Shown in pieces: positions 18,314 through 27,534 of a stretch of DNA of 62,757 bases. Position 1 is the stretch's first letter. Every line of letters begins with the position of its first letter. The notes under the pieces are model-generated. The model was not told the DNA's origin. It did no database searches and was given only the letters and a program-made list of their open reading frames with translations. Position numbers and translations under genes: made by a program. This stretch comes from Bacteroidales bacterium (GTDB taxonomy: Bacteria > Bacteroidota > Bacteroidia > Bacteroidales > Tenuifilaceae): NCBI GenBank assembly GCA_018056955.1, contig JAGPEQ010000008.1, positions 1-62,757 of the forward strand, written 5' to 3'.

Positions 18314-20194
18314 ATGAGGAGCTACATCGATAGTATAGCTGATTTTAAGCGCAGAGTAACCGTTGAGGTTATGGTTGGCAACACTCCGCTGGGCGGAGGT
18401 AATCCTATACGGGTGCAGACCATGACCACTACCGATACCAACAACACGCAGGCAACCGTTGAGCAATGCATTAGGGCAATTGAGGCAGGAGCCGAGTTTG
18501 TGCGTATTACTACTCAGGGTACCCGCGAGGCTGCTAACCTGCAAAACATAAAGGGCGAACTTATTGCCAGGGGCTATACCACCCCCATTGTAGCCGATGT
18601 TCATTTTAACCCTGCGGCAGCCCTTGAGGCTGCCAAGCATGTGGAAAAGGTGCGAATAAATCCGGGCAACTATGTGGATCCCCGCGCCAAGTTTGAAACC
18701 GTAAGCTACACCGACCAGGAGTATGCCGATGAGCTCAAACGCATTGAGGAGAGGTTACTTCCGCTAATTGAGATTTGCAGGGAACGAGGCGTTGCCATTC
18801 GCATTGGGGTAAACCATGGCTCACTTTCCGATAGGATTATGAGTCGCTATGGCGATACTCCAGCTGGAATGGTTGAGTCGGCCATGGAGTTCCTGCGTAT
18901 TTTCAGAAAACATGGGTTTAACCAACTGGTTATCTCCATGAAATCGAGCAATACCCGTGTGATGGTGCAAGCCGTAAGGCTTTTGGTTGCCACCATGGAT
19001 GCCGAGGGTATGAATTTTCCGCTTCACCTTGGTGTTACCGAGGCTGGCGATGGCGAGGATGGCCGCATTAAATCGGCAGTGGGAATTGGAGCGCTCCTTG
19101 CCGATGGTATTGGCGATACCATTCGGGTTTCACTTACCGAGGAGCCCGAAAACGAAATACCGGTAGCAAAGAAATTGGTAAACTACTTTGCCAATAGGAA
19201 AACTTCGCCTAGCTTAAAAAGCATCGATAGCCTACCGTACAATCCGTACGAGTATAACCGGCGGGTAATACCTGAGGTTAAAGGCGTTGGAGGAGCAAAC
19301 CCTCCACGAGTGTTTGCTTACATCAACGAAACTTTTACTGAGTCTACTGCCAATGCGTGGGGATGGAGATTCGATTCGGTAAAAAAGTTATGGCAGCCAA
19401 CCGATGCCGCACCCGACTACTTTGTAGTTCCCGGATTTAGCCCCAGTCCAAACTTTGATGGCTTACCGGTTATTTCGGAACATACACCCAATTTCCGCTT
19501 GATAAAGGTTGATGATTTTATCAACCAAAAGTCATTGGGTTCGGTGATGTTAAGCGTTACCTATGCCGATCTGTTAAACCCTGATCTGGTATCGGCACTA
19601 AAGGGAAGCCAAAACGTGGTACTGTTGTTATCCACCAGCAATTCAAATGGATTTGCTGAGCAGCGTGCTGCTGTGATTGAGCTGATGCGCCAGGAAATTT
19701 GCTTGCCTGTGGTTGTCGCACGCGGTTACTCCGATGCTGAAAAGGAAGATTTTCAGCTTAAAGCTGCTGCCGATGTGGGAGGACTACTGATTGATGGGCT
19801 GATTGACGGGGTAATGTTAACTTCGCCACTATCCCCTGAGGTGATAAGGAATACAGCATTTGCCATTCTGCAGGCTGCCCGAACACGAGTTACCAAAACG
19901 GAATATATTGCTTGCCCTGGCTGTGGACGCACGCTATTCAGCCTGCAGCAAACGCTACAAAAGGTTAGGAGCGCTACCTCGCACCTGAAAGGGTTAAAAA
20001 TTGGGGTAATGGGTTGTATAGTAAATGGCCCGGGCGAAATGGCCGATGCCGATTACGGCTATGTGGGTGCAGGCCCCGGCAGGATTACCCTTTACAAGGG
20101 CAAGGAGGTTGTAAAGAAGAATATTCCTGAGGAACAGGCTATTGATGAGCTAATTGCATTAATTAAGGCGCATGGCGATTGGGTTGACCAATAA
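18314..20194 (+). CDS. ispG: 4-hydroxy-3-methylbut-2-enyl diphosphate synthase
   Basis: Catalyses the [4Fe-4S]-dependent reductive conversion of MEcPP to HMBPP in the MEP isoprenoid pathway. At 626 residues it is the long form found in Bacteroidota, Chlamydiae and plants, with an extra domain between the N-terminal TIM barrel (residues 1-290, GGGNPIRVQTMTTTDT at the start) and the C-terminal cluster domain. Cluster cysteines are in ACPGCGRT (about residue 534) and MGCIVNGPGEM (about residue 567), the latter also holding the conserved Glu. It stands alone on the plus strand and converges with the MFS gene, with only 19 bases between the stops and no visible terminator. Confidence 0.97.
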   Translation: MRSYIDSIADFKRRVTVEVMVGNTPLGGGNPIRVQTMTTTDTNNTQATVEQCIRAIEAGAEFVRITTQGTREAANLQNIKGELIARGYTTPIVADVHFNPAAALEAAKHVEKVRINPGNYVDPRAKFETVSYTDQEYADELKRIEERLLPLIEICRERGVAIRIGVNHGSLSDRIMSRYGDTPAGMVESAMEFLRIFRKHGFNQLVISMKSSNTRVMVQAVRLLVATMDAEGMNFPLHLGVTEAGDGEDGRIKSAVGIGALLADGIGDTIRVSLTEEPENEIPVAKKLVNYFANRKTSPSLKSIDSLPYNPYEYNRRVIPEVKGVGGANPPRVFAYINETFTESTANAWGWRFDSVKKLWQPTDAAPDYFVVPGFSPSPNFDGLPVISEHTPNFRLIKVDDFINQKSLGSVMLSVTYADLLNPDLVSALKGSQNVVLLLSTSNSNGFAEQRAAVIELMRQEICLPVVVARGYSDAEKEDFQLKAAADVGGLLIDGLIDGVMLTSPLSPEVIRNTAFAILQAARTRVTKTEYIACPGCGRTLFSLQQTLQKVRSATSHLKGLKIGVMGCIVNGPGEMADADYGYVGAGPGRITLYKGKEVVKKNIPEEQAIDELIALIKAHGDWVDQ

Positions 20195-20213
20195 AATTGA
20201 TGTTGAAATGCTT

Positions 20214-21605
20214 TTATGCTTGATTTCCGTTCTTTCCACCCCTTGCCAGCGATGCCCAAACCCCTAAAACGCTTAAGGCTACAAATATTGCAAACGTAAC
20301 ACTGGCCGAAAGAATAAACTGCTTATGGTTTGATGCGTTTATGGTTCCCGTGCCAATAAATACGTGGATTACCATGGTGGCAATACCCATGCTCAACATT
20401 TGGCCAACCAACCGCATGGTTGCCACCGTCCCCGATGCAAGCCCAATGTAACGTTTTTCAACCGAGCCCATAATGGCATTGGTATTGGGCGATGAGAACA
20501 TTCCAAAACCAAGCCCCAGAATGCCCAGAACCACCCCAATGTAGGTAACTGCTGTTTCGTTACTTATAGGAATAAGCAGCGCCAAACCTACTGCAATTAC
20601 TCCCATGCCTGCCGATGCCAGTATGCGTGGATCGTGCTTATCGGAAAGCCGCCCCGACCACGATGCTATAACCGCCATAACAAGCGGTTGAATAACCAGT
20701 AGCAAGCCAGCCTCGCGCGCACTTAAACCCTTGATGTATTGCAGGTAAAGGCTTAAAACAAAGGTTATGGCAAAGGTGGTTGCATAGTTTATCAGCGCAG
20801 CAAGGTTCGAAAGCGCAAAAAGCCTATTGACCCTGAAAAGCGATACGTTAAAAACCGGGTATTCAAGTTTCATCTGCAGCTTAACAAAAAGGGCAAGGCC
20901 TAAAAGGCCTACTGCGGTTAGGACTATAGCAACAGTGGATGGGAGTTTTGAGAACCCATACATCAGGGCGCACATCGATACTATAAATATGCCTGACCCT
21001 AAAATATCGAACTTTTCGCCTTTGGCTTCGGCCCATTCGCCTTTAATGGTAAGTATAGCAGCAATCACGGCAGGTATGCCCAGCAATGCTGGGATGTAGA
21101 ACAAACTTCGCCACCCCAGTGCGTCAATCATTAAACCACCAAGAACTGGCGCAGCCGAAAGGCCAACATATACCGCAGTAACGTTCATTCCAATAGCTCT
21201 ACCCCTTGCGTTGGGCGGGAAAACTGATGTGATAAGGGCGATGCCAGTTGCAAACATCATGGCGCTTCCAATTCCCTGAACAACCCGCAATGCTATGAGT
21301 GTTGCGTCATTGGGCGCAAATACGGCCAAAAGCGATGCCAATGCAAGCACTACATTACCGGTAAGGAAAACTCTTTTCCGTCCGAATATGTCGGCCAACT
21401 TACCTAGGGGCACCAGAAATACTGCCGACGAGAGCAGAAAGGCCATGGTCACCCAGCTCATAGTAACAGCATTTAGCCCAAACTCATGGGCAATCATTGG
21501 CAAAGCCAGGTTTATTGCCGACCCAATAAAGGGAGTAATAAACGATGTAAACATTACCAGGATGAGCACTACTATAGATTCCTGATGTTTTTCCTGCGAT
21601 TGCAT
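20214..21605 (-). CDS. MFS transporter, drug:proton antiporter type
   Basis: A 463-residue inner-membrane transporter of the major facilitator superfamily, probably the DHA2 drug-export branch. It has the loop motif GKLADIFGRKRVF after helix 2 and the antiporter motif C-like segment GLSAAPVLGGLM in helix 5. About 12-14 hydrophobic segments are visible, the last ending near residue 455. The substrate is unknown; no regulator lies beside it. It is a single-gene unit on the minus strand, convergent with ispG. Confidence 0.85.
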   Translation of the reverse strand: MQSQEKHQESIVVLILVMFTSFITPFIGSAINLALPMIAHEFGLNAVTMSWVTMAFLLSSAVFLVPLGKLADIFGRKRVFLTGNVVLALASLLAVFAPNDATLIALRVVQGIGSAMMFATGIALITSVFPPNARGRAIGMNVTAVYVGLSAAPVLGGLMIDALGWRSLFYIPALLGIPAVIAAILTIKGEWAEAKGEKFDILGSGIFIVSMCALMYGFSKLPSTVAIVLTAVGLLGLALFVKLQMKLEYPVFNVSLFRVNRLFALSNLAALINYATTFAITFVLSLYLQYIKGLSAREAGLLLVIQPLVMAVIASWSGRLSDKHDPRILASAGMGVIAVGLALLIPISNETAVTYIGVVLGILGLGFGMFSSPNTNAIMGSVEKRYIGLASGTVATMRLVGQMLSMGIATMVIHVFIGTGTINASNHKQFILSASVTFAIFVALSVLGVWASLARGGKNGNQA

Positions 21606-21696
21606 ATAAAAGATTCCTTGGGGTAATTACAACAAAATTGTAGCCCCAAAGTAAATCAAAAAAAATAAACTTAAGTTTTTTAGCGAGATATCTGCT

Positions 21697-22044
21697 CTAT
21701 GAAAAGATTATTCCCCTTCCCCTTTTTGTGGCATTGTATTCCAGGAGCGTATTTTTAATTCTCCTTGCATCGCTCTTGGAAATGCAGTAGGCCGAGGCTC
21801 TGCCTCCTACTACCTTTACGTGAATATCGGCGCCAAACAGGTGCTCATCTATCATTATACTGCGGATATACCTGAACGATACTATTTGCTCATCGAACCC
21901 TATCAGGAATGGGTTGCGCTTACGTATGGTAATGGTTTCCTGATTGGTATCTACCTCAATATGCCAGGGGTTTAGCAGGTGGAACATTTTACCGTTGAAT
22001 ATCAGACTGGCAATGGTTGACCGTGAATGAATTAATTTTTCCAT
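21697..22044 (-). CDS. Small cytoplasmic protein of unknown function
   Basis: A 115-residue protein without signal peptide or membrane segment. The predicted alternation of beta strands (WHIEVDTNQETITIRKRN, IVSFRYIRSIMID, DIHVKVVGG) followed by a C-terminal helix (KSDARRIKNTLLEYNA) is compatible with a small PH-like fold, but I recognise no family by sequence. ATG at 22044 is preferred; a TTG four codons upstream is the only alternative nearby. It is transcribed away from pcrA and towards the MFS gene, 91 bases from it. Confidence 0.6.
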   Translation of the reverse strand: MEKLIHSRSTIASLIFNGKMFHLLNPWHIEVDTNQETITIRKRNPFLIGFDEQIVSFRYIRSIMIDEHLFGADIHVKVVGGRASAYCISKSDARRIKNTLLEYNATKRGRGIIFS

Positions 22045-22218
22045 TTTGGTTATCAAAAGGTTTTTCCCATACTAAAAGTATAAAACAAAATCGATTTTTA
22101 CAAGATGTAACCGTGCCGATGTATTTGGTGGATTGCAGTTTCGCTATTAACCAGTATCGAATTTGACAATAAATATCGTTTCATTATAAAGCATGTTGAT
22201 AACAAACTAATGATATGC

Positions 22219-22249
22219 TTGTTGTAATGGTATGCTACCACTACTTTTG
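22219..22249 (+). promoter_or_regulatory. Promoter of pcrA with overlapping inverted repeat
   Basis: TTG (22219-22221), a 20-base spacer and TACTTTTG (22242-22249) match the Bacteroidota promoter consensus exactly. The -7 element sits inside the inverted repeat TACCAC-7-GTGGTA (22236-22254), and the left arm also pairs with GGTA at 22229-22232. Transcription would start about 7 bases downstream, which rules out the GTG at 22249 as start codon and supports ATG 22273. Confidence 0.6.
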
Positions 22250-22272
22250 TGGTAAATTTTTTTAGAGCTGGA

Positions 22273-24564
22273 ATGACAAACTATTTGGATGAGTTAAGCG
22301 AGGTTCAACGCGAGGCGGTTACTTGCACTGAGGGGCCCAGCTTAGTGATTGCTTCGGCAGGTTCAGGTAAAACAAGGGTTTTAACATATCGCATTGCCCA
22401 CTTACTTACCCTAGGCGTTAAGCCATGGTCGGTTTTGGCGCTTACTTTTACCAATAAAGCAGCCAGGGAGATGAAGGAGCGTATTGCCCGCATTGTGGGT
22501 CATGAGACTGCTGCTAAGCTCTGGATGGGAACCTTTCACTCAATATTTGCTAAAATCCTGCGTAACGAGGCCGAGTTACTTGGATATAGCAAGAATTTCA
22601 CCATTTACGACACCACCGACTCCAAGAACCTGATTGCCCAAATCATTAAGGAGCTTAAGCTCGATGTTCAGGTGTATAAGCCCGGCGAGATTCTGTCGCG
22701 AATATCCATTGCCAAGAACAACCTGATAACGCCTCAAGCCTACGCACAAAATGCCTCCATCGTTTCGCAGGATATTAGCTCCCGCAAGGGTGAAATACAT
22801 CGAATTTACACCCTTTACTCCCAGCGATGCCAAAAGGCTTCGGCTATGGACTTTGACGATCTGCTGCTGAACACCAATATCCTTTTCCGCGATTTCCCCG
22901 ATGTGCTTCAAAAGTACCAGAATAAGTTCCGCTATATTCTGGTTGATGAGTATCAGGACACCAACTTCTCGCAGTATCTGATTGTAAAAAAGCTTTCCGA
23001 GAGTCACCGTAACCTTTGCGTGGTGGGCGACGATGCCCAGAGCATTTACTCGTTCCGTGGTGCAAAAATTGAGAATATCCTCAACTTCCAGAACGATTAC
23101 AAGGACTATAAGCTGTTCAAGCTGGAGCAGAACTACCGTTCTACCCAAACCATTGTAAATGCTGCAAACAGCGTAATTGCCAAGAACCAGCGTCAAATAC
23201 CAAAGGTGGCCTATTCCAGTAACGAGGTGGGCGAACCTATAAAGTTGATTAAAGCGTTTACCGATCAGGAGGAGGGTTTCCTTGTGGCCTCCGAGATTGT
23301 GAGCCTGGTGCACCAGGCCCATTGCAGCTATAGCGATATTGCCATTCTTTACCGAACCAATGCCCAGTCGCGTATTTTTGAGGAGACCCTGCGCAAGCGC
23401 AACATACCCTATCGTATTTACGGTAGCCTCTCGTTTTACCAACGTAAGGAGATAAAGGACCTTATAGCCTACATTCGCCTTACCGTAAACCCCAACGATG
23501 ATGAAGCTTTTAACCGGGTGGTTAATTACCCAGCCCGTGGAATAGGCGACACAACCATGGAGCACCTTCAGGCCCTTGCCAACCAGTTGGGACTTAGCCT
23601 TTGGCAAACCGTGGGTGAACTGGGTAAACATAATGGAGGGGTTAAACCTGCTGCTGCCAAAAAGCTTGAAGAGTTCAGGAATCTGATAGTATCGTTCCAA
23701 CAAAAGCTCTACACTATGGATGCCTACGAGGCTGTGCATACCATAGTTAACTCATCGGGTATGCTTACCGACCTTAAGTCCGATAAGAGTCAGGAAGGCA
23801 TATCGCGCCTTCAGAATATTGATGAGATGCTTAACGGTATCCGCGAGTTTATTGAAAGTCGTAAAGAGGAAGGGTTCGAGGAAACCGTAACCCTGGTCGA
23901 TTACCTCGAGAACGTTGCCTTGCTTACCGACCAGGACACCGACAAGGAAGGCGATACCAAATGCGTTAGCGTGATGACCGTTCACTCCGCCAAAGGGCTG
24001 GAGTTCGATTACGTTTTCCTTACAGGACTTGAGGATAACCTTTTCCCTTCAACATTAAATGTTAAATCACCTGAGGATTTGGAAGAGGAGCGCCGTCTGT
24101 TCTACGTTGCACTTACCCGCGCTGCCAAAAGGGCATATATCACTTATGCCCAAACCCGCTATAGGTGGGGATCGCCAACGCATTGCACCCCAAGCCGATT
24201 TATCAAGGAGATTGATTCGGAGTATATTGACGTGCCCTTTGATGAGGGCGACCATGGCAATATAGCCGAAAGGCCGTACTCAAAGGGGCAAAGCTTCAGT
24301 GGGTTTACTAGCCAGTCTTCCGCACTGGCTGCTCCCTCATACACTAAACCTAACCAGCAGGTGCCAACAACCCCGAAAAACACCAGGGATATTTCGCCCG
24401 AGGCCATTACAGTGGGAATGTCTGTTTACCATGCCAAGTTTGGCGAAGGGGTTGTGGAATCAATTGAAGGAGCTGGTCCTAACCGGAAAGCTTTAGTCAA
24501 CTTCAATTTGGTGGGTTCTAAAAATTTATTGCTTAAATTTGCCAACCTTAAGCAGTTGGAGTAA
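22273..24564 (+). CDS. pcrA: UvrD/PcrA-type superfamily 1 DNA helicase
   Basis: An ATP-dependent 3'-5' DNA helicase of about 763 residues for repair and removal of proteins or RNA polymerase from DNA. SF1A motifs appear in order: I ASAGSGKTRVL, Ia FTNKAAREMKERI, II VDEYQDTN, III GDDAQSIYSFRGA, IV LEQNYRSTQTIV, V TVHSAKGLEFDYVF, VI RRLFYVALTRA. The C-terminal 60 residues (GMSVYHAKFGEGVVESIEG) form the Tudor-like domain that in PcrA and UvrD contacts RNA polymerase. The start at 22273 (MTNYLDELSEVQREAV) fits both the family N terminus and the promoter. Confidence 0.96.
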   Translation: MTNYLDELSEVQREAVTCTEGPSLVIASAGSGKTRVLTYRIAHLLTLGVKPWSVLALTFTNKAAREMKERIARIVGHETAAKLWMGTFHSIFAKILRNEAELLGYSKNFTIYDTTDSKNLIAQIIKELKLDVQVYKPGEILSRISIAKNNLITPQAYAQNASIVSQDISSRKGEIHRIYTLYSQRCQKASAMDFDDLLLNTNILFRDFPDVLQKYQNKFRYILVDEYQDTNFSQYLIVKKLSESHRNLCVVGDDAQSIYSFRGAKIENILNFQNDYKDYKLFKLEQNYRSTQTIVNAANSVIAKNQRQIPKVAYSSNEVGEPIKLIKAFTDQEEGFLVASEIVSLVHQAHCSYSDIAILYRTNAQSRIFEETLRKRNIPYRIYGSLSFYQRKEIKDLIAYIRLTVNPNDDEAFNRVVNYPARGIGDTTMEHLQALANQLGLSLWQTVGELGKHNGGVKPAAAKKLEEFRNLIVSFQQKLYTMDAYEAVHTIVNSSGMLTDLKSDKSQEGISRLQNIDEMLNGIREFIESRKEEGFEETVTLVDYLENVALLTDQDTDKEGDTKCVSVMTVHSAKGLEFDYVFLTGLEDNLFPSTLNVKSPEDLEEERRLFYVALTRAAKRAYITYAQTRYRWGSPTHCTPSRFIKEIDSEYIDVPFDEGDHGNIAERPYSKGQSFSGFTSQSSALAAPSYTKPNQQVPTTPKNTRDISPEAITVGMSVYHAKFGEGVVESIEGAGPNRKALVNFNLVGSKNLLLKFANLKQLE

Positions 24565-24638
24565 AAAGTTTTGCTATCTACAAAAGCATGGCACCTAAAC
24601 ATTATTCTTCTCCTGAGCAAATTTATTAAAAGATACTC

Positions 24639-24819
24639 CAGTGTTCCACTGCCCTGCAGCTTGGGGGTGGAACCAGTTCCCTCTTCCCCAACAAATATTC
24701 CGCTGCGCTGCAGCTAAAATAGGTGCGTAGCACCGTAACCTTTGTACCCAAAGCACATGCAAAGGAACCATTAGATGCGTAGCACCGAAACCTTTAGTTA
24801 ACTTTGAAGAAAAACAACT
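24639..24819. repeat. REP-like hairpins before a decayed transposase
   Basis: Two copies of a motif close to ggtgcgtagcaccgtaacct lie at 24722-24741 and 24774-24793, each with the stem GGTGC/GCACC or its degenerate form GATGC/GCACC around GTA. Other palindromic pieces are cgctgcgctgcagc near 24701 and a cctttg/caaagg pair (24739-24744 with 24760-24765). They end just before the transposase remnant, the usual arrangement for REP elements and their tyrosine transposase. Confidence 0.6.
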
Positions 24820-25298
24820 ATGGCTAACACATACACTCAATTATACATACATCTAGTTTTTCGCCTAAAAACAGAGATGCTTTAATAAAAAGATCGTGGA
24901 AAGAATAATCGGAAAAATGTATAACGGGAATTGTTAACAACAACGGACATAAAACGCTTGCAATAAACTGTATGCCCGACCATATCCATATTTTTATTGG
25001 GTACAATGTAAACCAGTTAATACCCAACTTGGTGGAGAACATTAAAACATCGAGCAATGCTTGGGAAAAAAAGGAAGAAAAACTATCAAAATACAAATTT
25101 GAATGGCAAAGAGGATATGAGGCATTCTCCCATTCGCGTTCACAACTCGATACTGTTGTGAAATACATCCAAAACCAAGAGCAGCATCAAAAGAAATCGT
25201 TTAGGAATGAATATCTGGAGATTTTGCGAAAGATTGATATCAAGTATCAGTACGAGTACCTGTTTGAATTCTTTGAAAATGGAGGGGTATGGGATTAA
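24820..25298 (+). pseudogene. Decayed REP-associated tyrosine (Y1) transposase
   Basis: Remnant of a single-domain HUH/Y1 transposase (IS200/REP-associated family, normally about 150 residues). The N terminus MANTYTQLYIHLVFRLKT reads from 24820. The frame must then shift by one base near 24870 to continue as NRDALIKRSWKE, a TAA stop at 24906-24908 interrupts it, and the same frame resumes (ITGIVNNNGHKTLAINC). From 24972 it is open to 25298 with MPDHIHIF (the HUH pair), FEWQRGYEAFSHSRSQ and the catalytic-Tyr helix TVVKYIQNQ. One frameshift plus one stop make it inactive unless the C-terminal piece is expressed alone. Confidence 0.85.
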
Positions 25299-25434
25299 AG
25301 GATAGTTCAATTTGCCTTTTTATGGTTTCGCTGTTCGGCAGCTATACGAGGCTCTTTACACCTTAATCTTTGTTGGGCGCATACCATTAGGTTCGATTCA
25401 TTAAAATCGACTTGATTGCTATTTTTGCCCGACT
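25299..25434. repeat. Palindromic sequence after the decayed transposase
   Basis: Short inverted repeats such as gctgttcggcagc (25331-25343) and tcgattcattaaaatcga (about 25393-25410) follow the transposase remnant. They are probably the right-hand flank of the REP/transposase unit. No gene is seen. Confidence 0.4.
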
Positions 25435-25466
25435 TTGCTTAAAATGAATTTTTTAGTGTAACTTTG
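25435..25466 (+). promoter_or_regulatory. Promoter of the DUF4290-murA operon
   Basis: TTG near 25435-25437, a spacer of 21 bases and TAACTTTG (25459-25466) fit the Bacteroidota consensus. The gap to the DUF4290 start is about 60 bases. Confidence 0.55.
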
Positions 25467-25526
25467 TGATAAATTAGAATGTTATATATTACTAATATTT
25501 ACTGATATTTTTTTAAAATTCTGTCG

Positions 25527-26117
25527 ATGGATTACAATACCCAACGAAAAAAGTTGCGATTACCGGAATACGGAAGGCATATCCAGCAAATGGTCGATCA
25601 CATAGCCAGCATTGATGATAGGGAGGAGCGTAACAGGCTTGCCAAATCGCTTATTGCCATTATGGGCAACCTTAATCCCCAGCTAAGAGCGGTTAACGAT
25701 TTCCGCCATAAGCTTTGGGACCACCTCTTTATCATGTCTGACTTCAGGCTCGACATCGAATCGCCTTACCCTAAGCCCGATCTTGAAAAGTACAATGAGA
25801 AACCGCGTAGGGTACCATACCCAAGCCATCCCATTAATTTCAAGCACTATGGACGTATCATTGAACTGATGATCGAAAAAGCTATTGAGATGGATGAGGG
25901 CCCTGAAAAGGAAGCCTTTAAGCAACTTATTGCCAACCAGATGAAAAAGGCCAACATCACATGGAATAAGGAATCGGTTACCGACGATGATATATTTCGC
26001 GATATGGAGCATCTAAGCAAAGGCAGGCTGGTTATGGCTCCCGGCTCAAAGCTGATTGATAAGCGCGAGGTTAAACCTACTGGTGGTAAGCGGCCCAAGC
26101 ATCATCGTAAGCGTTAA
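25527..26117 (+). CDS. DUF4290 family protein
   Basis: A 196-residue cytoplasmic protein of the DUF4290 family, which is found in Bacteroidota and is often encoded beside murA. The family opening DYNTQRKKLRLPEYGRHIQQ is clear, followed by IMGNLNPQLRAVNDFRHKLW and SDFRLDIESPYP. The middle is helical and the last 20 residues are very basic (KPTGGKRPKHHRKR). The function is not known. It lies 12 bases upstream of murA under a shared promoter, so a link to cell-wall precursor synthesis or its regulation is plausible but is only inference from context. Confidence 0.9.
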   Translation: MDYNTQRKKLRLPEYGRHIQQMVDHIASIDDREERNRLAKSLIAIMGNLNPQLRAVNDFRHKLWDHLFIMSDFRLDIESPYPKPDLEKYNEKPRRVPYPSHPINFKHYGRIIELMIEKAIEMDEGPEKEAFKQLIANQMKKANITWNKESVTDDDIFRDMEHLSKGRLVMAPGSKLIDKREVKPTGGKRPKHHRKR

Positions 26118-26129
26118 AATATTTACTAC

Positions 26130-27437
26130 ATGGCAACATTTGAGGTATACGGTGGTAAGCCGCTAAAAGGCGAGTTACACCCGCAGGGGGCAAAGAATGA
26201 GGCCCTGCAAATCATCTGCGCCACACTTCTCACAGCTGAACCTGTTACAATCAAGAATATCCCAAACATCCGCGATGTTAATAAGCTAATTGAGCTGCTT
26301 CAGGGAATGGGAGTAGAGGTTCAGAGGCATAGCTCCTCGGAATGCACCTTTAGGGCCAAGAATGTTGATGTAGAGTATCTTACCACAAACGATTTTAAGG
26401 TCAAAGCAGCAGCCATACGCGGATCAATCATGGTGGTTGGACCACTGCTGGCGCGATATGGCCGAGCATACGCCCCAAAACCCGGTGGCGATAAAATTGG
26501 CCGCCGACGCTTGGATACCCATTTCCTGGGATTCCAGAAGTTGGGCGCAACCTTTAACTTTGATACACGTGAGAATTTCTTTACCCTTGAGGGTAAAAAC
26601 ATGCGGGGGGCATACATGCTGCTCGATGAGGCCTCGGTTACCGGAACGGCTAACATACTAATGGCCGCGGTGCTTACTTCGGGCACAACCACCATTTACA
26701 ATGCTGCATGTGAACCATACCTTCAGCAGCTTAGCAAGATGCTGGTTAGCATGGGGGCAAAAATATCGGGTATTGGTTCAAACCTGCTTACCGTTGAGGG
26801 GGTTGAGTCGCTGGGTGGCTGCACCCATACCATTCTTCCCGATATGATTGAGATTGGTTCGTTCATTGGCCTTGCGGCCATGACTGCCAGCGATATCACC
26901 ATTCGTAACGTATCATATCCAAACCTTGGCATTATTCCCGATTCGTTCCGTCGCATGGGCATTGAGTTTGAGGTTATAGGCGATGATATCCATATTCCAC
27001 CCCAGGAGCATTACGAGATTGATACCTTTATTGATGGTTCCATACTCACCATTGCCGATGCTCCCTGGCCCGGGCTAACTCCCGACCTGCTCAGTGTTTT
27101 CCTGGTGGTTGCCACCCAGGCTAAGGGCTCAGTGCTAATCCATCAGAAAATGTTTGAGAGCCGACTATTCTTTGTGGATAAGCTAATTGACATGGGCGCT
27201 CAAATAATCCTTTGCGACCCGCACCGCGCTACCGTTATAGGCCACGATAGGAATATGAAGCTACGCCCCACCGTTATGACCTCGCCCGATATCAGGGCAG
27301 GCGTTGCCCTGCTTATTGCTGCCCTTTCAGCCGAGGGGAAGAGCGTTATTCACAATATTGAGCAGATTGACCGCGGATATGAGAATATTGATGGGCGACT
27401 CAATGCCATTGGCGCCGATATTCGTAGGATTGAATAG
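26130..27437 (+). CDS. murA: UDP-GlcNAc 1-carboxyvinyltransferase, Asp variant
   Basis: Transfers enolpyruvate from PEP to UDP-N-acetylglucosamine, the first committed step of peptidoglycan synthesis in the cytoplasm. The 435 residues match the family (inside-out alpha/beta barrel). Lys22-Asn23 of the active site are present in PQGAKNEAL. At the loop that normally carries the catalytic and fosfomycin-target cysteine (PGGCxIG), this protein reads PKPGGDKIGRRRLDTH, with Asp121 in its place. An Asp here is known from mycobacterial and chlamydial MurA and gives an active but fosfomycin-insensitive enzyme. It follows DUF4290 in the same operon. Confidence 0.96.
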   Translation: MATFEVYGGKPLKGELHPQGAKNEALQIICATLLTAEPVTIKNIPNIRDVNKLIELLQGMGVEVQRHSSSECTFRAKNVDVEYLTTNDFKVKAAAIRGSIMVVGPLLARYGRAYAPKPGGDKIGRRRLDTHFLGFQKLGATFNFDTRENFFTLEGKNMRGAYMLLDEASVTGTANILMAAVLTSGTTTIYNAACEPYLQQLSKMLVSMGAKISGIGSNLLTVEGVESLGGCTHTILPDMIEIGSFIGLAAMTASDITIRNVSYPNLGIIPDSFRRMGIEFEVIGDDIHIPPQEHYEIDTFIDGSILTIADAPWPGLTPDLLSVFLVVATQAKGSVLIHQKMFESRLFFVDKLIDMGAQIILCDPHRATVIGHDRNMKLRPTVMTSPDIRAGVALLIAALSAEGKSVIHNIEQIDRGYENIDGRLNAIGADIRRIE

Positions 27438-27474
27438 CCAAAATCTTCAGAAATATTCTGCAAAACTTTATGCA

Positions 27475-27482
27475 TAATTTTG
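27475..27482 (+). promoter_or_regulatory. Candidate -7 element of the T9SS cargo gene
   Basis: TAATTTTG matches the TAnnTTTG element about 50 bases before the start codon. No TTG is found at the proper spacing upstream. Confidence 0.35.
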
Positions 27483-27534
27483 CATCTTTACCGTTTAATA
27501 AACCAAAACCATACCGTTACACTAACTATTTCTG

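Noticed and set aside
22249-22272. GTG start for the PcrA-like helicase at 22249
   Set aside because: The GTG lies at the end of the -7 promoter element, upstream of the expected transcript start; ATG at 22273 also gives the usual N terminus.
22576-23739. 387-codon open frame opposite pcrA
   Set aside because: It is antisense to conserved helicase motifs and has no recognisable product; a composition artefact of the real gene.
24820-24975. Programmed frameshift in the Y1 transposase
   Set aside because: An in-frame stop at 24906-24908 remains after the frame change and no slippery site is evident, so decay is the simpler reading.
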